From Phycisphaerales bacterium UBA6054 (GTDB lineage Bacteria; Planctomycetota; Phycisphaerae; Phycisphaerales; UBA1924), in contig DIYM01000115.1 in NCBI GenBank assembly GCA_002429045.1, positions 1 to 55,009 of the forward strand: 55,009 nucleotides of DNA, read 5' to 3'. The notes under the pieces were generated by a model. That model saw nothing but the letters and a program-made list of their open reading frames with translations, searched no databases and had not been told where the DNA came from. Below, piece by piece: positions 24,492-32,643 of the stretch. The stretch's first letter is position 1; every line of letters begins with the position of its first letter. The translations under genes were made by a program, and so were the position numbers.

Positions 24492-26024
24492 TCACGCCAG
24501 GTACGCGAGCAACCCGTGCCGCCCGCCCTCGCGCCCGAAGCCCGATTCTTTGAAACCCCCGAACGGGCTGGTCGGATCGAACTTGTTGTATGTGTTCAGC
24601 CAGACCACGCCGGCGTCGAGGTGCTTGGCGGTGTCGAAGATCTTGCTGCCCTTGTCCGTCCAGACCCCGGCCGCCAGCCCGTAGGGGGTGTTGTTCGCCC
24701 GGCCGATCGCTTCCTCGGGCGTGCGGAACGTCATCACCGAGAGCACCGGGCCGAAGATCTCTTCGCGGGCGATGGAGTGGCTGGGCTGAACACCCGTGAA
24801 GAACGTCGGTCTGCAGAAGAACCCCTTGGCGGGCAGGTCTGAGCCGAACGAGTGCCGCTCGGCCCCTTCCGACGAGCCGCTCTCGAGGTACCGCTCGATG
24901 GTTGCCAGCTGCGCCTTGGAGTTGATCGCTCCGATGTCGGTGTTTTTGTCGAGCGGGTCGCCGACGCGCAGCGTGCTCATCCTGTCGCGGAGCTTGGACA
25001 CCACGCGCGCCACGACCGATTCTTGGACGAACAGGCGTGAGCCGGCGCAGCAGACATGACCCTGGTTGAAATAGATCCCCTCGACGATGCCCTCGACCGC
25101 CTGGTCGATGCTGGCATCCTCGAAGATGATGTTGGCGCTCTTCCCGCCGAGTTCGAGCGTGAGGCGTTTGTTGGTCGGCGCGACGGACCGGGCGATCAGC
25201 CTCCCGACCTCGGTCGAGCCCGTGAAGGCGATCTTGTCGATGCCGGGGTGATCGACGATCGCCGAGCCGGTCGCCCCCGCGCCGGTCACGACGTTGACCA
25301 CGCCGGGAGGGAGACCGATCTCAGCGCAGATCTCGGCGAGGCGCAGCGCCGTCAGGGGTGTCGTTTCGGCGGGCTTGAGCACCACCGTGTTCCCGCAGGC
25401 GAGCGCCGGTGCGATCTTCCACGCCGCCATCAGCAGCGGGAAGTTCCACGGGATGATCTGTCCGCACACGCCAACGGGCTTGGCGGCGCGTCCCGGGAAG
25501 GCGTACTCCAGCTTGTCGGCCCAGCCCGCGTGGTGGAAAAAGTGGGCAGCCGCCAAGGGGATGTCCACATCGCGTGACTCCTTGATCGGCTTGCCGCCGT
25601 CGATGGTCTCGAGCACGGCCAACTCGCGGGCGCGCTCCTGGATGCGCCGGGCGATGCGGTAGAGGTACTTGCCCCGTTCTTTGCCAGGCAATCCGGACCA
25701 CGCGGGCAGCGCTCCGCGGGCGGCCCGGACCGCCGCGTCGACATCGGTCTCGTTCGCCTCGGCGACCTCGGAGATCGTCTCTTCGTTCGCCGGGTTGATC
25801 GTCGTGAACCGCTTGCTGCTGGTCGGGTCGGTGAACCGGCCGTTGATGTATAAGCCGTATCGGTCGGCGATCTCCGGGCGGACGGACTCGGGTGCCTCGG
25901 CGTACGCAAAGATCCCGCTTCCGGTCGCGGCGCGCAGGTCGAGCCTCGGCGGGGGCGAGGCGCCGCTCGGGCTCTCGGACCCGCCGCTCTCGGACGTTCC
26001 TGGTTGTTCGGAAATGGGCTTCAT
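24492..26024 (-). CDS. NAD(P)-dependent aldehyde dehydrogenase, complete
   Basis: The 510-residue product has all catalytic features: PWNFPLLMAAWKIAPALACGN, the coenzyme Lys in VVLKPAETTPLTAL, FTGSTEVGRLIA, the general-base Glu in LELGGKSANII and the nucleophile Cys in NQGHVCCAGSRLF. It also has the C-terminal EEIFGPVLSVMTF and SPFGGFKESGFGREGG. It oxidises an aldehyde to the acid. With deoC nearby, acetaldehyde is an attractive but unproven substrate. A low-complexity Ser/Gly-rich leader of ~30 residues precedes the fold. The ATG at 26024 follows TACAAT with a 6-base gap and has no ribosome site, so it is probably leaderless. Confidence 0.93.
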   Translation of the reverse strand: MKPISEQPGTSESGGSESPSGASPPPRLDLRAATGSGIFAYAEAPESVRPEIADRYGLYINGRFTDPTSSKRFTTINPANEETISEVAEANETDVDAAVRAARGALPAWSGLPGKERGKYLYRIARRIQERARELAVLETIDGGKPIKESRDVDIPLAAAHFFHHAGWADKLEYAFPGRAAKPVGVCGQIIPWNFPLLMAAWKIAPALACGNTVVLKPAETTPLTALRLAEICAEIGLPPGVVNVVTGAGATGSAIVDHPGIDKIAFTGSTEVGRLIARSVAPTNKRLTLELGGKSANIIFEDASIDQAVEGIVEGIYFNQGHVCCAGSRLFVQESVVARVVSKLRDRMSTLRVGDPLDKNTDIGAINSKAQLATIERYLESGSSEGAERHSFGSDLPAKGFFCRPTFFTGVQPSHSIAREEIFGPVLSVMTFRTPEEAIGRANNTPYGLAAGVWTDKGSKIFDTAKHLDAGVVWLNTYNKFDPTSPFGGFKESGFGREGGRHGLLAYLA

Positions 26025-26030
26025 CGACGC

Positions 26031-26036
26031 ATTGTA
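26031..26036 (-). promoter_or_regulatory. -10-like element for a leaderless aldehyde dehydrogenase transcript
   Basis: On the minus strand TACAAT is followed by 6 bases and then the ATG at 26024. It is one base from the TATAAT-type -10 consensus and the best example of the recurring motif. Confidence 0.6.
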
Positions 26037-26134
26037 GGGCGAATGCCGGTCGCTCCCCCGTGCGGACCCATCGACCCGGCCCGCCCGATCGACCGGGCCT
26101 CAGACGCCCCGAGCGCAGCCCCGATTCCTGCTGC

Positions 26135-26761
26135 ATGAGCGACCACAGCCGAAGCCCCGCTGAATCCGCCGCCTACGCGTCGCGCGACGAAGTCCGCATG
26201 TCCACCAAGGGGCTGAGCTGCCACGCCGGCAACGTGCTGGACATGTCCGGCGGCGGGATGCGCGTGGTCGTCCCCTGGAAGTCGGCCCCGCGCGTGGGCG
26301 ACCCGGAGACCTACATCTTCGGCGAGGGCCCGGACGAGATCCGCCTGATGGGCACCGTCCGATGGGTCCGCCCCGCCGGTCGCCTGCACAAGCGGGCCGA
26401 GGTGGGCGTCGAGTTCGTCGGGCTGACCGAGGGCAAGCGGGCGGCGCTGCGCCGGTTCGCGGCCACGGGCGACGGCTCCGCGGTGCTCGCCGAGCAGAAC
26501 GCCGAAGCCGGGCAGAGCCGCGTCCGCGTGGAGTTCCCTGATCTCTACAAGATCTTCCACCTGTCGGTGTACGCGTCGCAGGAGGACATCCGCCGGGCAT
26601 ACCACAAGCTGGCGAAGACGATCCACCCGGACCGCTGCGATGCCCCCGATGCGGAGGCGAAGTTCGCCGAGGTGCAGAAGGCGTACTCGATCCTGCGCGA
26701 CCGCGAGCTGCGGGCGAAGTACGACGAGCGCCTGGCCAACGAGCAACGCCGGGCGGCGTGA
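26135..26761 (+). CDS. PilZ domain fused to a J-domain
   Basis: The 208-residue product joins two signalling modules. The N-terminal part (about 15-115) looks like PilZ, with R-x3-R at Arg17/Arg21 and D-x-S-x2-G at Asp36-Gly41, the two motifs that bind cyclic di-GMP. TVRWVRP and VGVEFVGLTEGKR are typical PilZ strands. The C-terminal part (about 133-200) is a J-domain with YKIFHLSVYASQEDIRRAYHKLAK, the essential HPD at 164-166, and AEVQKAYSILRDRELRAKYDE. J-domains stimulate DnaK ATPase, so the inference is an Hsp70 co-chaperone controlled by cyclic di-GMP. The ATG at 26135 begins the PilZ-like region. It converges on deoC with a 12-bp gap. Confidence 0.82.
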   Translation: MSDHSRSPAESAAYASRDEVRMSTKGLSCHAGNVLDMSGGGMRVVVPWKSAPRVGDPETYIFGEGPDEIRLMGTVRWVRPAGRLHKRAEVGVEFVGLTEGKRAALRRFAATGDGSAVLAEQNAEAGQSRVRVEFPDLYKIFHLSVYASQEDIRRAYHKLAKTIHPDRCDAPDAEAKFAEVQKAYSILRDRELRAKYDERLANEQRRAA

Positions 26762-26773
26762 GTCGATCTGTCC

Positions 26774-27703
26774 CTACGCATCCGAGAAGTCGTACCCCGC
26801 CGCGTAGCCGCCGGTCTTGAGCTTTTGCATCGAGCGGAGCAGGTCGTTGAGCAGCGAGCTGGCGCCGAAGCGGAACCAGTCCGGGCTCAGCCAGCCCTCG
26901 CCGAGGGTTTCGTTGACCATGCAGAGGTAGTGCCACGCCTGCTTGGCGGTGCGGATGCCGCCGGCGGGCTTCATGCCGATTTTGATGTTTGCATCGAGGT
27001 ACGCGTCGCGGATGGCTTCGAGCATGACCAGCGTGACCGGCATGGTCGCCGCGGGGCTGACCTTGCCCGTGCTGGTCTTGATGAAGTCGCCCGGGCGGAC
27101 GCACGAGATCGCGATGTCGCTGGCGCGGCGCACGTTGTCGTACGTCACCAGCTCGCCGGTCTCGAGGATCACTTTGAGGTGCGCGTCGCCGCACGCGTCG
27201 CAGACCGCGCGGATCTCGTCGGCCACCTGCTGGTAGCGCCCGCTCAGGAACGCGCCGCGGTTGATGACCATATCGATCTCGTCCGCTCCGCCTTTCACCG
27301 CGTCGCGCACGTCGTTGAGGCGGATGTCCAGCGGGTACTGCCCCGACGGGAACCCGGTCGCGACGGACGCGACGTTGACGCCGGTGCCCGAGAGCAGCTC
27401 GGCCGCGGTGGGGACCATGCTCGGGTACACGCACACCGCCGCCACGTGCGGCAGGCGCTCGCCGAGGATCTCTTCGTCCCGCTCCCACGGGCGCACCGCC
27501 TTGCGGCACAGGCTCCGCACCTTCTCGGGCGAGTCCTTGCCTTCCAGCGTGGTCAGGTCGACCATCGAGAGCGCGAGTTTGAGGGCCGCGAGCTTGCTGT
27601 CTTTCTTGATCGAGCGAGTCGTGAATGACTTGGCCCGCCGATCGACCATGATCGCGTCGACGGTGGGGGACCCGGGCAGGCTGGTCGCGGAAGTGCTTGG
27701 CAT
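26774..27703 (-). CDS. deoC: deoxyribose-phosphate aldolase
   Basis: DeoC cleaves 2-deoxyribose-5-phosphate to glyceraldehyde-3-phosphate and acetaldehyde. The 309-residue product has the Schiff-base Lys in DFIKTSTGK, the second active-site Lys in GMKPAGGIRT, and the barrel strands VCVYPSMV and ASVATGFPSGQ. Its length and N-terminal helix region (SIKKDSKLAALKLALSMVDLTTLEG) resemble the longer DERA type found in animals and some bacteria, rather than the ~220-residue Bacillus form. The acetaldehyde product fits the aldehyde dehydrogenase two genes away. The ATG at 27703 follows TATCAT with a 5-base gap and no ribosome site, so it is inferred to be leaderless even though it lies 14 bp behind a same-strand gene. 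Confidence 0.95.
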   Translation of the reverse strand: MPSTSATSLPGSPTVDAIMVDRRAKSFTTRSIKKDSKLAALKLALSMVDLTTLEGKDSPEKVRSLCRKAVRPWERDEEILGERLPHVAAVCVYPSMVPTAAELLSGTGVNVASVATGFPSGQYPLDIRLNDVRDAVKGGADEIDMVINRGAFLSGRYQQVADEIRAVCDACGDAHLKVILETGELVTYDNVRRASDIAISCVRPGDFIKTSTGKVSPAATMPVTLVMLEAIRDAYLDANIKIGMKPAGGIRTAKQAWHYLCMVNETLGEGWLSPDWFRFGASSLLNDLLRSMQKLKTGGYAAGYDFSDA

Positions 27704-27708
27704 GCCCG

Positions 27709-27714
27709 ATGATA
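27709..27714 (-). promoter_or_regulatory. -10-like element for a leaderless deoC transcript
   Basis: On the minus strand TATCAT is followed by 5 bases and then the ATG at 27703. It sits in the 14-bp gap after the hydrolase stop. Confidence 0.55.
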
Positions 27715-27717
27715 GGG

Positions 27718-28635
27718 TCAGGCGGGCTCGCTCGATGCGGCGTTGATCGCGGATCGGAGCGCATCCGCGGATGCGGCGGCGAGCGTCGGATCGGTCCACA
27801 GGTTGTTGTGCCCGCCGTGCTCGATCTGGACGAGGTGGCCGTTCGGTGCGGCGTCGGTGATCGCCCGCCCGTCTGCGATCGGGCAGACCGGGTCCGCGTC
27901 GCCGTGGATGACCGTAACCGGGATGTCGCCGAGGCTGCCCGCGACGCGGTCCCGCGCGAAGCCACGCCAGCGCGGCCCGACACCCAGAGTGAGACCGATC
28001 AGAGCGATCGCGGGTCGCAGGTTGAGCCGGTACGGCATGCCGCGCAAACGGATGACGTTGCGTGCCGGGGTGATGGGGTGGACATACGGCGCTTCGCACA
28101 CCACGGCGCGGATGCTGAACCGCTCGCGTCCCGCTTGCGCTGCGCGGAGTGAGACCCCGGCGCCCATCGACCAGCCGAACAGCACGATGGGTGCATCGCC
28201 GAGGGTTTCAAGCAGTGAGAGCAGGTCTCGGTGTTCGTCCACGCCCATGCGTGCCGAGCCGGGCGCCTCGCCGTGCCCGGGCAGGTCCCAGGCGATGACC
28301 TCGCGTGCGTGGTCGACACACGTCGCGAGCCGCTTGAGTCCGCCGACACGCGACGAACCCCAGCCGTGCGTCATCACCACGACGGGCCCGCCCGCGCTCT
28401 TTCCGGGCACACGCCACGCGGGGCGTTCGGCGCGAGCGCCGCGGAACGTGAACGGCTCGTACTGCAGCGGCGGATCGAGTTCGCCCGGATCGCCCGGGAG
28501 GCGCCGGTGCAGCGCCCACGCGTAGGTCCGCTTGGGCGGGTGGCGGAGTGACCACGCGGTATGCAGCACAGCCGTCACCCAGGCGACGGCCCCGCCCACG
28601 GCCAGCAGGTTCAGCAGCCCGAGCCACGCGCTCAA
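27718..28635 (-). CDS. alpha/beta hydrolase, membrane-anchored
   Basis: The 305-residue product has an N-terminal hydrophobic helix (about 4-24) that should anchor it to the membrane. An alpha/beta hydrolase fold follows: the oxyanion segment THGWGSS (about 89-95), WDLPGHG (117-122), the nucleophile elbow GWSMG with Ser156, the acid in HGDADPVCP and the base in HGGHNN. It probably hydrolyses an ester or thioester; the substrate cannot be told. The start is a TTG at 28635 with AGGA about 8 bases upstream; an ATG five bases earlier is out of frame and stops after two codons. It follows rseP by 30 bp on the same strand. Confidence 0.82.
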   Translation of the reverse strand: MSAWLGLLNLLAVGGAVAWVTAVLHTAWSLRHPPKRTYAWALHRRLPGDPGELDPPLQYEPFTFRGARAERPAWRVPGKSAGGPVVVMTHGWGSSRVGGLKRLATCVDHAREVIAWDLPGHGEAPGSARMGVDEHRDLLSLLETLGDAPIVLFGWSMGAGVSLRAAQAGRERFSIRAVVCEAPYVHPITPARNVIRLRGMPYRLNLRPAIALIGLTLGVGPRWRGFARDRVAGSLGDIPVTVIHGDADPVCPIADGRAITDAAPNGHLVQIEHGGHNNLWTDPTLAAASADALRSAINAASSEPA

Positions 28636-28665
28636 GCCATCCGTCCTGACGTGCTTGCCGAACGG

Positions 28666-30810
28666 TCATACACCGAAGAGCGCCTTGATGTCGTGGAACG
28701 TCACGATCAGGAACACCGATCCGATGAGCAGGAGCCCGGCAAGCGTGACAACGTTCTGGAACACGATCGGCACGGGCTTGCGCCGGATGCCCTCGTACGC
28801 GAGCATCAGGAACTGCCCGCCGTCCACGATCGGAAGCGGCAGGAAGTTGATCACCGCCAGATTCACGCTGACCAGCCCCAGGAAGAACAGCAGCCAGATG
28901 AAGCCCTGATCGGCGACCTGGGTGCCGAGGTGCGCGATCCCGACCGGGCCCTTGAGGTGCTCGATCTTGACGGTGCCCTGGAACAGACGCAGGAAGGTCA
29001 GATAGGTCTGCTTCATGGTCTGGTGCGACTTGTCGATCCCGCGGACGACCGCGCCGATCGGGCTCTCGGCTCGATCGATGAACAGGTCGGCGTCGAACAC
29101 CGAGCGGTACAGATCGCCCCCCGGCATCTGCCAGCCCAGCGAGCGTGCGGTCTGCGCTTCATCCGCGGAGAGCGTCCAGACGCGATCCTCGACGGGCCCG
29201 CCCGGGAGGGGCAGGCGGAGGGTCATCGCGACCTCGAACGAATCCGAGGCTTCGTTGTCGCCGAGCGCCTCATCGACCGCGGCCGCGATCAGACCCGCGG
29301 CCTCGGCGATCGACGCGACCGGGGTCCCGTTGACAGCGAGGATCTCGGTCCCGGGGCGGTCGATCAGGCGTTCGGCCGCGCTCGGCGTGCCCGCGGCGTC
29401 CGATCCGCCGTCCCGCGGCACGAACGGGGGTGCGATGCCGACGATCGCCGAGGAACGGGCCGTCGATCCCGAGAGGAACCCGATCCGCCCGTCGGCGCCG
29501 ACCTCGACTTCGAGTTCGATCCGTGCTCCTTCGCGGAGTACTTCCAGCGCGACCGTCCTGTTTTTGAGCGTCGGGATCAACGCCATCGCGTCGGCGTGGG
29601 ACGGGAACTCGGCGTCGCCGATGCGGACGAACACGTCGCCCGGTTCGAGGCCCTGCTTGGTGCCTTCCGCTGAAGCGGTTGGGTCCACGCGCAGCAGGCC
29701 GGTCAGCCCCAGGAAGTGTTCGATCGATCGGTCGCCACCGGGAGTCCGTACGGCGGACCGCTGCAACGCCCGCTCGGGCCGGATCGTCATGCTCCGCGTT
29801 CCACCGCCGGGATCGGTCAGCGTGACCGAGAAGGGTTCGCCATCGGAGCGCTGGGCGGCTTGTCCGAGCCCGCCGGGGCGATCGATCGGGGCGCCGTTGA
29901 CCGCCGTGAGTCGTGATCCGGGAACGTACTCGCCGAGACCGACCGATTGTGTGCGCAGCGCGACATCATCGCGGATCGACGGGGGCGGGTCGGCGGCGAT
30001 GGTCGTCGAGAACGCGGCACCGATCCCCACGCCGAGGAACCCGGTGGACTCGCTGCGCTCGGGCTCGACCTCGAAGGTGATCTCCCCGACGCCCGGGCGG
30101 GACACCACGATCGGGATGGGGCCGCCGCCGCTCATGGCGATTTCGGTGCTGATCTCGTTGAAGGCGCGAACGCCGTGCCCATCGACGCTCAGGATCGTGT
30201 CCTCGGGCAGCAAACCGGGCCCGATCCCGTCGCGGTCGGTCGCGACGGCCCGGGACGCGGGCGTGTTCTCCCCGACCGTACCGATGACCGGGGACTGGGT
30301 CTCCAGACCGACCATGAACACGACGACAAACAGGGCGGCCGCCAGGATGAGGTTGAAGATCACCCCGGCCGAGATCACGACCATCCGCTTCCAAACCGGG
30401 CGGTTCTGGTAGCTGTCGGGCGCGTCCGACGTCGCGGCGGGGTTGATGTCCTCCTGCCCGAGCATCTTGACGTACCCGCCGAGCGGGAGGGCGCTGAAAC
30501 GGTACTCTGTCGGGCTGACAGACCCGCTCAGCAGTGCGCGGGCGTGATCGCGTGCCTCACCCCGCGGCCCCTGGGCGTCCTTGAGCAACGCCTGATACTC
30601 CGGCTCGCTGGAACCTCTCCGGAATCCCATGCCCCGGCGGTAGCTGCACACGATCGAGCCCATCCCGATCGAGAACGCGAGCACGCGGATGCCCGCCCAC
30701 TTGGCGGCCAGGAAGTGCCCCAACTCGTGGATGAAGATGATCCCGCCGAACCCGACAATCACGACGAGCAGGTTGGCGAAGGTGCCCAAAGGGCCGGGCA
30801 GGTCGAACAT
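28666..30810 (-). CDS. rseP: RseP-type site-2 intramembrane protease with expanded PDZ region
   Basis: This membrane zinc metalloprotease cleaves transmembrane substrates such as anti-sigma factors. The 714-residue product has HELGH at 28-32 in the first membrane helix, FSALPLGGYVKM, and the second zinc-site motif NFLPLPIVDGG near 655. The usual enzyme has ~450 residues. Here an insertion of ~50 charged residues follows the first helix, and the PDZ region between the catalytic helices is about twice normal size, with at least three segments of the form ALEPGD.../ILAVNGTPV. The ATG at 30810 has GGAG 9 bases upstream and starts just before the first helix; a GTG at 30834 is an alternative. Confidence 0.9.
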   Translation of the reverse strand: MFDLPGPLGTFANLLVVIVGFGGIIFIHELGHFLAAKWAGIRVLAFSIGMGSIVCSYRRGMGFRRGSSEPEYQALLKDAQGPRGEARDHARALLSGSVSPTEYRFSALPLGGYVKMLGQEDINPAATSDAPDSYQNRPVWKRMVVISAGVIFNLILAAALFVVVFMVGLETQSPVIGTVGENTPASRAVATDRDGIGPGLLPEDTILSVDGHGVRAFNEISTEIAMSGGGPIPIVVSRPGVGEITFEVEPERSESTGFLGVGIGAAFSTTIAADPPPSIRDDVALRTQSVGLGEYVPGSRLTAVNGAPIDRPGGLGQAAQRSDGEPFSVTLTDPGGGTRSMTIRPERALQRSAVRTPGGDRSIEHFLGLTGLLRVDPTASAEGTKQGLEPGDVFVRIGDAEFPSHADAMALIPTLKNRTVALEVLREGARIELEVEVGADGRIGFLSGSTARSSAIVGIAPPFVPRDGGSDAAGTPSAAERLIDRPGTEILAVNGTPVASIAEAAGLIAAAVDEALGDNEASDSFEVAMTLRLPLPGGPVEDRVWTLSADEAQTARSLGWQMPGGDLYRSVFDADLFIDRAESPIGAVVRGIDKSHQTMKQTYLTFLRLFQGTVKIEHLKGPVGIAHLGTQVADQGFIWLLFFLGLVSVNLAVINFLPLPIVDGGQFLMLAYEGIRRKPVPIVFQNVVTLAGLLLIGSVFLIVTFHDIKALFGV

Positions 30811-30846
30811 GGGCGGGATCTCCGTACGGGCCACGGGCGTCTCGGG

Positions 30847-30852
30847 ACTCTA
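30847..30852 (-). promoter_or_regulatory. possible -10 element upstream of rseP
   Basis: The minus strand reads TAGAGT 36 bases before the ATG at 30810, predicting a leader of about 30 bases that includes the GGAG site. Confidence 0.35.
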
Positions 30853-30933
30853 TCGGCGCCCTGGCCCCGGTTCATGGTACCGATCCGGCGGCTTGGCGGA
30901 TCTCGGCGGGGCCCCCATCCGCCCGAGCGCAAA

Positions 30934-30963
30934 CACGCCCCGGTCGGACAAGACCGGGGCGTG
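30934..30963 (-). terminator. strong hairpin after the redoxin gene
   Basis: A perfect 12-bp stem (CACGCCCCGGTC with GACCGGGGCGTG) has a 6-base loop. On the minus strand it is followed by TTTGC, a short U-run. It lies about 65 bases past the redoxin stop and before rseP. Confidence 0.65.
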
Positions 30964-31029
30964 GGGAGGAGTTCCGGAGCTAGACGCGTACCCGGGAGAA
31001 AGGACCGGGACGCGGTTGTTGGGGCGGGA

Positions 31030-31662
31030 TCAGTTGGCGTACTTGATGCTGCAGCCGTAGGCGTTCGTGGTCGGGGTCGAGACCGGCTGGCCGGCGATGA
31101 CCTCGGCGACGGCCTTCCCGACGTAGTTCACGTCACCGGCGTCCCGTGCACTGCGGTCGTTATCGATCGCGCCGTGATAGACCAGGGTCCCGTTGGTATC
31201 GATGACGTACATCTCGGGGGTGCGCTTCGCGCCGTACATCTTGCCGACCTTGCCGGTGCCGTCGATGAGGACCGGTCCGGTGATCTTGAACTTCTCGAAC
31301 GACTTCATGTTGATCTCGCGGTTGCCGTAGTCGTGGTCGAGCTTGGCCGAGTTGACACGGAGCCACGTGACGGGCTTGCCCTCCCAGGCGGTGATGAGGT
31401 TGTTCATCGTCTGGGTGTCGTCGCGGTAGTGCTTCTTGACGAACGGGCACTCCGGGCTGTACCACTCGAGCACGACCACGTGGCCCTTGTCCGTGTAGCT
31501 GCTGAGCGTGTGCTCGTTGCCCTGGTAGTCGGTCAGGGTGAAATCGGGAGCCGCCTGCCCAACGGCGGCCTTGGGTTCCGCGTTGCCCGCGGCGATGAGC
31601 GCGCCGCCCACGGCGACGGCTGTAGCGGCAAACAACGCACGTTTCATCGTTCCAAACTTCAT
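31030..31662 (-). CDS. exported redoxin (AhpC/TSA-type thioredoxin fold)
   Basis: The 210-residue product has a signal peptide (about 1-28). A thioredoxin-fold domain begins VGQAAPDFTLTDYQGNEHTLSSYTDKG, the pattern of AhpC/TSA and TlpA-like redoxins. The active-site region is EWYSPECPFVKKHY, with a single Cys at 72 rather than CxxC. A second Cys lies at 204 near the C-terminus (YGCSIKY) and could resolve it. KRTPEMYVIDTNGTLVYHG provides the cis-Pro loop. A peroxidase-like or thiol-reductase role outside the cytoplasm is inferred. The ATG at 31662 has AAGGAGG 6 bases upstream, one of the best ribosome sites in the window. Confidence 0.85.
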   Translation of the reverse strand: MKFGTMKRALFAATAVAVGGALIAAGNAEPKAAVGQAAPDFTLTDYQGNEHTLSSYTDKGHVVVLEWYSPECPFVKKHYRDDTQTMNNLITAWEGKPVTWLRVNSAKLDHDYGNREINMKSFEKFKITGPVLIDGTGKVGKMYGAKRTPEMYVIDTNGTLVYHGAIDNDRSARDAGDVNYVGKAVAEVIAGQPVSTPTTNAYGCSIKYAN

Positions 31663-31735
31663 GTGATCCTCCTTGCCCTCGTCGGGGCGTGGTGTCGAAC
31701 AGGCCGACAATACGTCGGCGGGATAGTGCGGGTTC

Positions 31736-32563
31736 TCAGTCTTCGCCGCCCCTGGCGGAGCGGATGAGGAATAGCTCGGAGGTGTCCCCGGATCCGTGGA
31801 TCTCCAGCACGCCAGAAAGCACCGGTTCGGGTGTGTCGAACGCGAGCCGCAGCACGCCTGACGTCGTGGTACCGCTGGTTGCCAGGCCGGGGATCGACGA
31901 GCCCCCCTCGTCGGGGTAGAACGACAAGTTTTTTGCGCCGCCCGCGCGGACCTCGGCCAGCGAGCCCCGCCATGTGACGGCGATCCGGGTGCCGCCCTGG
32001 TCTATCGCCCGGGGCAAACGCGCCCGCGCCGCGCCGATCCGCTCGGCGACCAGCCCGGTCGCGTTGTCGGGCGACTCGCGGACCGGCAGGGCGAGCGTCA
32101 GGGTTTCCCATCCCGGGATGCACACGTCCTCGCAGACAAGCCAGGAGAGATCGAACGAGAGCTCGAGGACGCTCCCGACCTCTGCGTCGCGGGGGGCGGT
32201 GACCGGGAGCAAGGCGGTGACGGCACGCTCGTGAACGTGATCGAGGATGTCGCCGGGCGCCAGGTAGCGTTTCGGGGCGGGCCAGCGCGGTGCTCCGACG
32301 ACAACGCCTTCCGGGGCCGCCGTCTCGATCCGGGTTCCGAACCCGGAATCGTTCTGCCCGGGCCAATAGGTGTGCCACCCGTCCTCGATCTCGAAGTGGA
32401 CGCCGACCCACACCGTCCCGCCCGGCTCGACCCCGGTCCGCTCGGCGAACACGCTGGCGCGGACGAGATCCGCGTACGGGTCGTCCGGCCCGGGGTCGGG
32501 CGCCGCACCCAGCGCCAGAGCGACCGCGGATAGGGCGACGGTGATCGGTTGGGCGAGCGGCAT
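31736..32563 (-). CDS. stand-alone DsbD N-terminal-like domain protein, exported
   Basis: The 275-residue product has a signal peptide (about 1-21). An immunoglobulin-like domain of the DsbD-alpha type follows, with GVHFEIEDGWHTYWPGQNDSG (about 54-74), PRWPAPKRYLAPGDI and the redox pair in WLVCEDVCIPGW (Cys144 and Cys148). In DsbD this domain passes electrons from the membrane domain to periplasmic thiol proteins. Here the membrane and C-terminal thioredoxin domains are missing, so it must take electrons from a separately encoded partner. The ATG at 32563 has AGGAG about 7 bases upstream. The neighbouring redoxin, rhodanese-like protein and thioredoxin are candidate partners. Confidence 0.82.
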   Translation of the reverse strand: MPLAQPITVALSAVALALGAAPDPGPDDPYADLVRASVFAERTGVEPGGTVWVGVHFEIEDGWHTYWPGQNDSGFGTRIETAAPEGVVVGAPRWPAPKRYLAPGDILDHVHERAVTALLPVTAPRDAEVGSVLELSFDLSWLVCEDVCIPGWETLTLALPVRESPDNATGLVAERIGAARARLPRAIDQGGTRIAVTWRGSLAEVRAGGAKNLSFYPDEGGSSIPGLATSGTTTSGVLRLAFDTPEPVLSGVLEIHGSGDTSELFLIRSARGGED

Positions 32564-32631
32564 TCGGGCTCCTGGGACCACAGAGCCGGTCTCCGTGGGG
32601 CGTGCTGGCAGAACGAGCGGGGTTGTGGTGT

Positions 32632-32637
32632 TATTCT
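32632..32637 (+). promoter_or_regulatory. -10-like element for a leaderless rhodanese-like transcript
   Basis: TATTCT is followed by 6 bases and then the ATG at 32644. No ribosome site is present. Confidence 0.55.
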
Positions 32638-32643
32638 CTCCGC

